From contig CAUWNS010000002.1 in the NCBI GenBank assembly GCA_963560245.1, positions 62,001 to 126,000 on the forward strand: DNA of 64,000 nucleotides, read 5' to 3'. The translations under genes and the position numbers were made by a program. The notes beneath the pieces were generated by a model. That model saw only the letters and a list, made by a program, of their open reading frames with translations, ran no database searches and was not told the DNA's origin. This stretch comes from Pseudoruminococcus_B sp937901805. Lineage in GTDB: Bacteria > Bacillota > Clostridia > Oscillospirales > Ruminococcaceae. This document shows positions 18,266 through 25,300 of this stretch, in pieces (the stretch's first letter is position 1; the number at the start of each line of letters is the position of its first letter).

Positions 18266-18281
18266 CGTGATTTTGATGACA
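18266..18281. promoter_or_regulatory. CRP-box-like operator C
   Basis: CGTGATTTTGATGACA shares the TGATTTTGAT core of operator A. It ends three bases before the GGAGGA ribosome site of the regulator gene, so binding there would also cover the translation start region. Its centre lies 75 bp from that of operator B. Confidence 0.45.
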
Positions 18282-18297
18282 ACGGAGGATAGCCCGC

Positions 18298-19716
18298 ATG
18301 GCAGACGTCTTTAATACCATCAAAAACTGCGCCCTGTTCGAGGGGTTTTCCGAATTGGAAATCCTGAGTATTTTGTCGGAACTGGGATACAGCATCAAAA
18401 GTTATCCGGCCGGCGAAACCGTTTACCACGACGATCTGGACAAGCCGGGGAGCCTGGGATGCGTTTATCTGATTTTAGCGGGGGAAGTATCTCTAGCGCT
18501 GCTCAGGGATACCGTCCTGGAACATCAGCTGAGAATCCTGAAAGCCGGCAATATGTTCGGGGTTGTGCTCGCTTTCAGTAAAATCCCACACATTGCCTAC
18601 TCTTACCAGACGCTGAGCGAAACCGTTTTAATGCGGATTCCGGTTGCCTTTTTCGGCGGCGCTTCCCGCAGAACAGGCCGCCTGCTGCATACCCGTGTAC
18701 TTTTGAATTTTCTAAAAATTACGGAGGACAAGGCTGTATTCCTTTACCAGAAGATCTCATGTCTAAAATCGCTGACTGTCCGGGAACGAATTGTAAAATA
18801 CCTTTCCACACTGGACGAGGATATGCCGCAGCATCCAGGATATACACGTTCCCAGCTTGCCAATTACCTGGGAATTTCCAGAGAAGCCCTTTCCAGGGGG
18901 TTATCCGGAATGCAGAAAGAAGGGCTGATTGAAAAAGAGGGAGGGGGAATCCGGATCGTGGAACCCTCCGCATTTTTACCTCCGCAGACACCGGAAACGC
19001 CCCCGAAAAACAGGCGTTTTTCCATCTGCAAACTGCCGGATATCTCCACTATAAGCACCCTCGCGCTGTTTGAACACCTTTCTCCTGCGGAGATCAGCCG
19101 ATTTCTGCAATTAACCCATGCAAAATGCATCCATGTTCCGGAAGGAGAATTTCTCTACCGCCGGGGAGCAGCGGAAGGGAATCTCTATATCCTTTTACAG
19201 GGCACGCTGTCCCTGCTGTTTGAAGAAAATACCCATCCCCACCTGATCTCCCAACTGGAAAAAGGAGACATAACCGGGGACACCGCCTTTTTTTCTTCCA
19301 AGCACCACTTCGACATATCCTGCAAGGCCTATACGGATTCTATGATACTGGTCATCCAGGGGGAAGCGTTTTTATCCCCTTTTACCGGAGGACTGGAAGG
19401 ACAGGAGGCCATTTTATATAATCTGTTTACCCTGATCAGCCGGAAAATTTCCGCATTGAGAGATAAGGTCCATCTGCTTTCCAATCCCGCAGCCCGACAG
19501 CGCATTCTCTGGTATCTTTACTCCCTTCAGCAGCGATACCGCACTTCCGTGCTTACACCCCCTTTAAACCGGGAGCATATGGCGCAATATTTGGGAATTT
19601 CCCGACCGGCGCTCTGCAAAGAACTGCGCATCCTGGAAGAGCAACAGATCCTGCGTGTCCGCCGAAACACTTTTGAAATTATCCAAGCAGAGCAAATGGA
19701 ACCCCTGCGGTTTTAG
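18298..19716 (+). CDS. Double-length CRP/FNR-family regulator (two sensor-HTH units in one chain)
   Basis: 472 residues, about twice the family's usual 220-240. Unit 1: cupin-like cNMP-binding fold (about 10-130), long helix (140-165), winged HTH about 165-225 with TRSQLANYLGISREALSRGL. A proline-rich linker (about 228-245) follows. Unit 2: sensor fold (about 250-370), helix, and HTH with NREHMAQYLGISRPALCKEL (about 415-460). Both HTHs keep the YLGISR core of Crp-type recognition helices. Neither sensor shows an FNR-type cysteine cluster or the classic cAMP phosphate-binding signature, so the ligand is unknown. One chain could mimic the usual homodimer. The ATG at 18298 follows GGAGGA. Three CRP-box-like sites in its leader suggest autoregulation. 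Two M20-related genes follow in the same direction, 36 bp later. Confidence 0.85.
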   Translation: MADVFNTIKNCALFEGFSELEILSILSELGYSIKSYPAGETVYHDDLDKPGSLGCVYLILAGEVSLALLRDTVLEHQLRILKAGNMFGVVLAFSKIPHIAYSYQTLSETVLMRIPVAFFGGASRRTGRLLHTRVLLNFLKITEDKAVFLYQKISCLKSLTVRERIVKYLSTLDEDMPQHPGYTRSQLANYLGISREALSRGLSGMQKEGLIEKEGGGIRIVEPSAFLPPQTPETPPKNRRFSICKLPDISTISTLALFEHLSPAEISRFLQLTHAKCIHVPEGEFLYRRGAAEGNLYILLQGTLSLLFEENTHPHLISQLEKGDITGDTAFFSSKHHFDISCKAYTDSMILVIQGEAFLSPFTGGLEGQEAILYNLFTLISRKISALRDKVHLLSNPAARQRILWYLYSLQQRYRTSVLTPPLNREHMAQYLGISRPALCKELRILEEQQILRVRRNTFEIIQAEQMEPLRF

Positions 19717-19752
19717 CCCGGTATTCCATATTTTCCATAAAGGAGGATTTTT

Positions 19753-20067
19753 ATGACCACCCGACCATTCACCCTCACTGTAACAGGCAAGGGCGGACAC
19801 GGGGCCATCCCCGCCGTCACCATTGACCCTGTTGTCGCGGCAAGCGCCCTTGTCCGGGATCTCCAGATTCTCGCACTGAGAGCAGGGGATATTCAGATAG
19901 TCTTTACCGGGATGCATGCCGGCACCAAGTTCAATGTCATCCCAAACGATGCCGCCATAACTGGAACCATTACCTACAGCGGCGAAGAATCCCTTGAAAA
20001 AATGAAACAGGGACTTGCCCATACAGCCGCCGCTTACCGTACTGCCATTGATTTTTGCCTGGAATAG
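19753..20067 (+). CDS. Free-standing M20 peptidase lid (dimerisation) domain
   Basis: 104 residues that match only the inserted lid/dimerisation domain of M20 amidohydrolases: LTVTGKGGHGAIPAVTIDPV at the start (GGHGA motif), ALVRDLQ, and HAGTKFNVIPNDAAITGTI near residue 55. No catalytic domain residues are present on either side. It is not simply a random remnant: an ATG with an ideal AAAGGAGG site (19740-19747) starts the frame exactly at the domain boundary, and the stop lies 11 bp before the full M20 gene. The upstream DNA belongs to the regulator gene, so no N-terminal half is hidden nearby. It may act as a subunit or dimer-blocking partner of the next protein, or be a gene fragment that recruited a ribosome site; both are inferences. 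Confidence 0.75.
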   Translation: MTTRPFTLTVTGKGGHGAIPAVTIDPVVAASALVRDLQILALRAGDIQIVFTGMHAGTKFNVIPNDAAITGTITYSGEESLEKMKQGLAHTAAAYRTAIDFCLE

Positions 20068-20078
20068 GAGGAAAGGCC

Positions 20079-21230
20079 ATGGATATTAAAAAACTCATCA
20101 CCGACCAGTTTGAGGAAATGGCCGCTTTCCGCCGCGATCTGCATGAACATGCAGAACCCAGCGGAAATGAGGTGCGCACAGCCGCCCGCATCTCAGAAGA
20201 ACTGGAAAAATCCGGAATCGAACACACGGTCACTCCTTACCATGCGGTGATTGCAACTATTCACGGCGGGAAGGGACAGGGAAAAACGGTAGCACTGCGG
20301 GGTGATATCGATGCGCTTGCCATGCCGGAGGAGACCGGCCTGCCCTTTGCCTGCAAAACCGGAACCGCTATGCACGCCTGCGGGCACGACGGGCATGCCG
20401 CCCAGCTGCTGGCGGCCGCAAGGGCGCTCCACCAGTTGAAAGACAGTCTCTCAGGTACCGTCAAGCTGCTGTTTCAGCCCGCCGAGGAGAGCTGCCGGGG
20501 CGCCGCACAGATTGTTGCCGACGGGTTTTTAGACGACGTCGACTGTGTATTCGGCGAACACCAGTGCAACAACCTCCCAGTCGGGGAAGCGGATATTGAG
20601 CCGGGTGTGCGCCACGCCTCTTCCCGTACTTTCCTGATTGACCTGGTTTCAGAAAACACTGGGCATTCTGACGTCATCCCCGCCGCCTGCGCCGCTCTGC
20701 TGGACTTGCAGACGCTTTCCAGCCGGGAAACCCCGCCGGAGGAGATGTTTGTCTTTTCCATGTGCGACATCCATGGAGGAATCGATCCGGAGACAGGGAA
20801 GGATACCATGCACATGGAGGGGACCTGCCGCACATTTAACCCCGCTATCAACGCCAAAGTAGAGGAATGGACCCGCCGGATTTTCACCGAAACCTGCGCC
20901 GCCTACGGCGTGACCGCTACGGTATCCTCGGAATGTATTGCGGAATCGGTCATCAATGATCCGGGCTGCACCGTCATCGCGAAAAATGCACTGATGAAAC
21001 TGTTTGGAAAAGAAGCGGATCACCCTCTGCCGCCAACCACCGGATCAGAGGACTTTTCCTATTACCTGACAAAATGCCCCGGCGTCTTTGCCAATATCGG
21101 GACAAACACCCCGGACAACCGCTATCATTACCCAAACCATCACCCGAAATTTGATTTTGACGAGCGCGGGATGATCGTGGGAGCTTCCCTGCATGTACAA
21201 TTTGCCTATGATTTCCTGAACCAGAAATAA
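20079..21230 (+). CDS. M20-family metallo-amidohydrolase with degenerate lid domain
   Basis: 383 residues from the ATG at 20079 (GGAGGAAA eight bases upstream). The metal and catalytic motifs of M20D amidohydrolases are present: LRGDIDALAMPEETGLPF, MHACGHDGH, FQPAEESCRGA, and near the C-terminus GSEDFSYYLTKCPG with HHPKFDFDE. In the lid domain the normal GGHGA is replaced by NTGHSDVIP, and the NVIP segment is missing. Relatives remove N-acyl or aminobenzoyl groups from amino acids; the substrate is unknown. It follows the free lid-domain gene by 11 bp, which still has the motifs this protein lost. Terminator at 21238. Confidence 0.88.
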   Translation: MDIKKLITDQFEEMAAFRRDLHEHAEPSGNEVRTAARISEELEKSGIEHTVTPYHAVIATIHGGKGQGKTVALRGDIDALAMPEETGLPFACKTGTAMHACGHDGHAAQLLAAARALHQLKDSLSGTVKLLFQPAEESCRGAAQIVADGFLDDVDCVFGEHQCNNLPVGEADIEPGVRHASSRTFLIDLVSENTGHSDVIPAACAALLDLQTLSSRETPPEEMFVFSMCDIHGGIDPETGKDTMHMEGTCRTFNPAINAKVEEWTRRIFTETCAAYGVTATVSSECIAESVINDPGCTVIAKNALMKLFGKEADHPLPPTTGSEDFSYYLTKCPGVFANIGTNTPDNRYHYPNHHPKFDFDERGMIVGASLHVQFAYDFLNQK

Positions 21231-21237
21231 TCGGACA

Positions 21238-21272
21238 AAATCCCCCTGTACAAATAATGTACAGAGGGATTT
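21238..21272 (+). terminator. Terminator of the CRP-M20 operon
   Basis: AAATCCCTCTGTACA-type stem (AAATCCCCCTGTACA with TGTACAGAGGGATTT) and T-rich end, directly after the M20 stop. Confidence 0.75.
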
Positions 21273-21320
21273 CTGAGCCGCTGCTTATATACTAATAGTA
21301 TATTTGAAGATATTTAATAT

Positions 21321-21356
21321 AAAATCCCCCTGAAGGAACTTCTCCAGGGGGATTTT
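21321..21356 (-). terminator. Terminator downstream of gpmI
   Basis: AAAATCCCCCTGGAGA-type stem with its complement, flanked by A- and T-runs, just past the gpmI stop; it can act in both directions. Confidence 0.8.
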
Positions 21357-21363
21357 CATTCAT

Positions 21364-22878
21364 TTATTCGTGTACAATCAGGGTTTTTCCATCCATCTCC
21401 GCCGGCTGTTCCAGACCGAGGATATCGAGCATGGTCGGGGCAATATCTGCAAGCCGTCCACCCTCTCGGAGTGTGCAGTCATATCCTACAACGACAAACG
21501 GAACCGGGTTAGTGGTATGGGCAGTGAACGGGGAACCGTCCGGCTCATACATCTTATCCGCATTGCCATGATCCGCAGTAATCAGGCAGGCGCCGCCCTT
21601 GGCAAGAACCGCATCCACAATCTTTCCAACGCAGTCATCGACTGCTTCCACAGCTTTGACCGCCGCTTCAAATACGCCGGTATGGCCGACCATATCGCAG
21701 TTTGCATAATTGAGGATGATGACGTCGTACTGATCAGACGCGATACGGGAGAGCAGCTCTTCCGTGACCTCATAAGCGCTCATCTGGGGCTGGAGGTCAT
21801 AGGTTGCGACTTTCGGGGAGTTGATCAGCGCGCGATCCTCGCCCTCATAGGTCTTTTCCACGCCGCCGTTAAAAAAGAAGGTGACGTGCGCGTATTTTTC
21901 TGTTTCTGCAATCCGCAGCTGCTTTAACCCCTTGTTGGAAATATACTCGCCAAAGGTATTTTTGAGCGACTGTGGCTTGAAAGCCACCTGCACATTCGGC
22001 ATTGTAGCGTCATACTGGGTCATGCAGACAAAGGTGAGCGGGAAGAGTTCCCGTACAAAACCGGTAAACTCCGGATCAACCAGAGTACGGGTAATCTCCC
22101 TCGCCCTGTCCGGACGGAAGTTGAAGAAGATGACGGAATCGTTTGCAGAGATTGTCCCCTCTTTTGCACAGACCGTCGGGACGACAAATTCATCCGTCAC
22201 GCCGTCCGCATAGGATTTCTCCATGGTATCGATGGGGGAGGCGTTCTGGTTGCCTTCTCCCTTGACCATAGCATCATAGGCCTTGCCGACGCGTTCCCAA
22301 CGGTTGTCGCGATCCATCGCATAGTAGCGGCCCATTACAGTCGCAATTTTACCTACGCCGATCTCCTGAAGTTTGTTCTCCAGTTCCGCAATAAAGTCCT
22401 TTCCGGAAGTTGGGGGGACGTCGCGCCCGTCCATAAAGCAGTGGACATAGACTTTTTCCAGCCCGTTCTTTTTTGCCAGTTCCAGCAAGCCGTACAGATG
22501 GCTGTTGTGGCTGTGTACGCCGCCGTCTGAGAGAAGACCCATCAGGTGCAGGGCGCTGCCGCTGCGCTTACAGTTTTCTACCGCGCTTAAAAACGCCTCA
22601 TTGGAGAAGAAATCCCCATCGGCGATGGATTTGGTGATCCGAGTCAATTCTTGATAGACAATCCGGCCGGCACCGATGTTGGTGTGTCCGACCTCGCTGT
22701 TGCCCATCTGTCCGTCGGGAAGACCGACGTCCATCCCGGAAGCCCCGATGAGGGTTTTCGGATTGGAAGAGAAAATTTTATCAATGTTCTTTTTATCCGC
22801 TGCGTGGATGGCGTTGCCGTAATCCTCCGGATTATAGCCAAACCCATCCATAATCATAAGAACGAGTGGTTTTTTCAT
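21364..22878 (-). CDS. gpmI: 2,3-bisphosphoglycerate-independent phosphoglycerate mutase
   Basis: Interconverts 3- and 2-phosphoglycerate in glycolysis. 504 residues, usual for the family. Start MKKPLVLMIMDGFG carries the metal aspartate; the phosphoserine is in MGNSEVGHTNIGAGR; further Mn ligands are in NYANCDMVGHTG and LITADHGNAD. It follows tpiA by 83 bp; a terminator-like hairpin between them may set the relative level of the two products. Confidence 0.97.
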   Translation of the reverse strand: MKKPLVLMIMDGFGYNPEDYGNAIHAADKKNIDKIFSSNPKTLIGASGMDVGLPDGQMGNSEVGHTNIGAGRIVYQELTRITKSIADGDFFSNEAFLSAVENCKRSGSALHLMGLLSDGGVHSHNSHLYGLLELAKKNGLEKVYVHCFMDGRDVPPTSGKDFIAELENKLQEIGVGKIATVMGRYYAMDRDNRWERVGKAYDAMVKGEGNQNASPIDTMEKSYADGVTDEFVVPTVCAKEGTISANDSVIFFNFRPDRAREITRTLVDPEFTGFVRELFPLTFVCMTQYDATMPNVQVAFKPQSLKNTFGEYISNKGLKQLRIAETEKYAHVTFFFNGGVEKTYEGEDRALINSPKVATYDLQPQMSAYEVTEELLSRIASDQYDVIILNYANCDMVGHTGVFEAAVKAVEAVDDCVGKIVDAVLAKGGACLITADHGNADKMYEPDGSPFTAHTTNPVPFVVVGYDCTLREGGRLADIAPTMLDILGLEQPAEMDGKTLIVHE

Positions 22879-22916
22879 AATATCCCGCCTTTCTATCCGG
22901 CAAATTTCTTACAAAA

Positions 22917-22950
22917 AGTCCCGGCCGCCTCTGCCGGAAGGCAGCCGGGA
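22917..22950 (-). terminator. Hairpin between tpiA and gpmI
   Basis: GTCCCGGC stem with GCCGGGAC and inner GCC/GGC pairs, followed on the minus strand by TTTTTG. Probably a partial terminator inside the glycolytic gene cluster. Confidence 0.65.
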
Positions 22951-22961
22951 CCTGGAAAAAC

Positions 22962-23729
22962 CTATTTGGAAGCTGCCGCCACAATGACGGAGAAATCCTT
23001 TGCCTTCAGGGAAGCGCCGCCGATAAGGCCACCGTCCACATCCGGCTGGGCGAGGAGCTCTTCTGCATTGCCCGCATTCATGGAACCACCGTATTGGACA
23101 ACTGCTTTCTCCGCTACAGATTCCCCATAGAGAGCTTTGATGGTTTCACGGATGGTATGGTTGACCTCGTTCGCCTGTTCTGCGGTTGCGGTTTTGCCGG
23201 TGCCGATTGCCCAGACCGGCTCATAGGCGATAATGACTTTTTCCATCTCCTGTGCGGAGACGCCGCCCAGCGCGATTTTGGTCTGCATAGCGACCAGCTC
23301 GGAGGTGATGCCCTGCTCGCGCTGTTCCAGGGTCTCTCCAACGCAGAGGATGACAGTCAGGCCGGCATCCAATGCCGCGCGGACACGCTGATTAACGGTG
23401 ACATCGGTCTCGCCAAAATACTGGCGTCTCTCAGAGTGGCCGATGATGACGTATTCCACACCCATCTCGGTGAGCATCTGCGCGGAAATTTCCCCGGTGA
23501 ACGCGCCGGAATTTGCCCAGTGGCAGTTTTCCGCGCCGATTTTAATATTGGAACCCTTTGCTGTCTCAATTGCAGCGGCAAGGTCGGTATAGGGAACACA
23601 GAGGACAACGCCGCAGTCCGCATCTTTGACAAGCGGTTTCATTTCTTCAATCAGGGCTTTGGTCTGTACCTGTGTCTGATTCATCTTCCAGTTTCCGGCA
23701 ATGATTGCTTTACGAACAGCTTTATTCAT
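22962..23729 (-). CDS. tpiA: Triosephosphate isomerase
   Basis: Interconverts dihydroxyacetone phosphate and glyceraldehyde 3-phosphate. 255 residues. IAGNWKMNQT carries the Asn-Lys pair of the active site, IGHSERRQYFGE the catalytic histidine, and AYEPVWAIGTGKTA the catalytic glutamate and loop 6; GLIGGASLK binds phosphate. It lies 87 bp after pgk, separated by a terminator-like hairpin. Confidence 0.97.
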   Translation of the reverse strand: MNKAVRKAIIAGNWKMNQTQVQTKALIEEMKPLVKDADCGVVLCVPYTDLAAAIETAKGSNIKIGAENCHWANSGAFTGEISAQMLTEMGVEYVIIGHSERRQYFGETDVTVNQRVRAALDAGLTVILCVGETLEQREQGITSELVAMQTKIALGGVSAQEMEKVIIAYEPVWAIGTGKTATAEQANEVNHTIRETIKALYGESVAEKAVVQYGGSMNAGNAEELLAQPDVDGGLIGGASLKAKDFSVIVAAASK

Positions 23730-23768
23730 GTCTGATAATCCCCTTTTTCTGTTTTATCTGGTATTTGC

Positions 23769-23802
23769 AAAAAAGGCACGGCAGCTGGTACCGTGCCTTT
23801 TT
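23769..23802 (-). terminator. Hairpin between pgk and tpiA
   Basis: AAAGGCACGGTACC with its near complement followed by a T-run on the minus strand. Probably attenuates read-through into tpiA. Confidence 0.7.
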
Positions 23803-23816
23803 CAAAGCATATTGAT

Positions 23817-25007
23817 TTATTTGTCGTTAAGGCAGGAGATGCCCGGAAGGTCTTTCCCTTCGAGGAACTCGAGGGAAGCGCCGCCGCCGGTGGAGATATG
23901 GGACATCTTATCTGCAAAGCCGAGCTTTGTAACTGCTGCGACCGAATCGCCGCCGCCGACAATGGAGATAGCGCCGCTCTCTGCAATCGCGCGTGCAATG
24001 GCAAGCGTACCCTCTGCAAACGGGGCGAACTCAAATACGCCCATTGGTCCGTTCCAGATAACCGTACCAGCGCCTTTGACCGCTTCGCAGAATTTTTCGA
24101 TGGTCTTCGGGCCGATATCCATGCCCATCCAGCCGTCCGGGATATTGTCAGAATCGACAACCTTATGCTCCGCATCCTCTGCAAAGTGAGTGCTGATCAT
24201 GTTGTCAACCGGCAGAAGGAAGTTGACACCTTTCGCCTCTGCCTTTGCAAGCATCTCTTTTGCAAGTTCGACCTTGTCGTCCTCGCAGATGGAATCGCCG
24301 ACTGTATAGCCCTTTGCTTTGAAGAAAGTATAGGCCATACCGCCGCCGACAATCAAGGTGTCGACTTTCTCGATCAGGTTTTCAATGACGCCGATTTTAT
24401 CGGAAACTTTTGCACCGCCGAGGATGGCGACGAGCGGGCGTTTCGGAGCTTCCAGTGCGCCGCCCATGAAGTTAATCTCTTTCTGGATGAGGTAGCCGCA
24501 AGCAGCCGGGAGATAGTCGGCAACGCCGGCAGTGGAAGCATGTGCCCGATGTGCTGCGCCGAACGCATCATTGACATAGAGTTCTGCAAGGGAAGCGAGT
24601 TCCTTTGCAAAAGCCGGATCGTTTTTCTTCTCCTCTTTATGGTAGCGGACGTTTTCAAGGAGCATAACGTCGCCGTCATTGAGGGAGGCTGCGAGTTTCT
24701 TCGCATCTTCACCGATAACGTCCTTTGCCATCTTAACTTCTTTTCCAAGCAGTTCGGAAAGGCGTTTTGCTACCGGAGCAAGGGAGAATTCCGGCTCCCA
24801 GCCCTCTTTTGGACGGCCAAGATGAGAGCAGAGGATGACACGCGCATTGTGGTCAACCAGATATTTAATGGTCGGCATAGCGGCAACGATTCTCTTATCG
24901 TTGGTGATCACGCCTTCTTTGAGAGGGACGTTGAAGTCACAGCGGACAAGTACTTTCTTGCCGGCTACGTCAAAATCTTCAATGGACTTTTTGTTCAGAG
25001 AGGTCAT
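23817..25007 (-). CDS. pgk: Phosphoglycerate kinase
   Basis: Transfers phosphate from 1,3-bisphosphoglycerate to ADP. 396 residues. VLVRCDFNVPLKEG near residue 19 is the family signature; the substrate-binding LCSHLGRPK, the hinge region LVAILGGAKVSDKIGVI and the nucleotide-binding GGGDSVAAV near residue 370 are all visible. First gene of pgk-tpiA-gpmI; gap (glyceraldehyde 3-phosphate dehydrogenase) is not in the window. Confidence 0.97.
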   Translation of the reverse strand: MTSLNKKSIEDFDVAGKKVLVRCDFNVPLKEGVITNDKRIVAAMPTIKYLVDHNARVILCSHLGRPKEGWEPEFSLAPVAKRLSELLGKEVKMAKDVIGEDAKKLAASLNDGDVMLLENVRYHKEEKKNDPAFAKELASLAELYVNDAFGAAHRAHASTAGVADYLPAACGYLIQKEINFMGGALEAPKRPLVAILGGAKVSDKIGVIENLIEKVDTLIVGGGMAYTFFKAKGYTVGDSICEDDKVELAKEMLAKAEAKGVNFLLPVDNMISTHFAEDAEHKVVDSDNIPDGWMGMDIGPKTIEKFCEAVKGAGTVIWNGPMGVFEFAPFAEGTLAIARAIAESGAISIVGGGDSVAAVTKLGFADKMSHISTGGGASLEFLEGKDLPGISCLNDK

Positions 25008-25073
25008 GAAAAAGCACCCTTTCGTTTTTTGATAGAGTTGAGTCCTCTTTTTTGTTAATCTTACAACGATTTT

Positions 25074-25102
25074 ATTTTATCTCATGAAGCCGCCTTTTGC
25101 AA
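25074..25102 (-). promoter_or_regulatory. Promoter of pgk
   Basis: On the minus strand TTGCAA (25097-25102), a 17-base spacer and TAAAAT (25074-25079). A short palindrome TTGTTAATCTTACAA (25052-25066) covers the expected start of transcription. Confidence 0.5.
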
Positions 25103-25254
25103 GTGGCAGAGCAAGAAAAAAGGGGACAAACCCCTATCTTTTCCCACAAAATTTGTATGCGGGCGGTTTCCAGCGCAAAACCCCCTAAAAATTGTGCTTA
25201 TTTACGGAACCGCCTGCGAAAAAAGGCGTCCCAAACGGGAGACCCTTCAAAAAA

Positions 25255-25289
25255 ACAGCCCCACCCCAAAATCGATGGGATGGGGCTGC
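25255..25289 (-). terminator. Terminator of the hydrogenase operon
   Basis: GCAGCCCCATCCCAT stem pairing with GTGGGGCTG, followed by seven T on the minus strand. Between it and pgk (25008-25254) I see only promoter sequence. Confidence 0.8.
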
Positions 25290-25300
25290 AACATTCATTT

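Noticed and set aside
23793..25058. Long plus-strand frame of 421 codons opposite pgk
   Set aside because: Shadow of pgk caused by its codon bias; no recognisable motifs.
25052..25066. TTGTTAATCTTACAA as a Rex operator for pgk
   Set aside because: The half-site spacing is too short for Rex (15 bp instead of 18) and one half is poor; kept only as a comment on the promoter.
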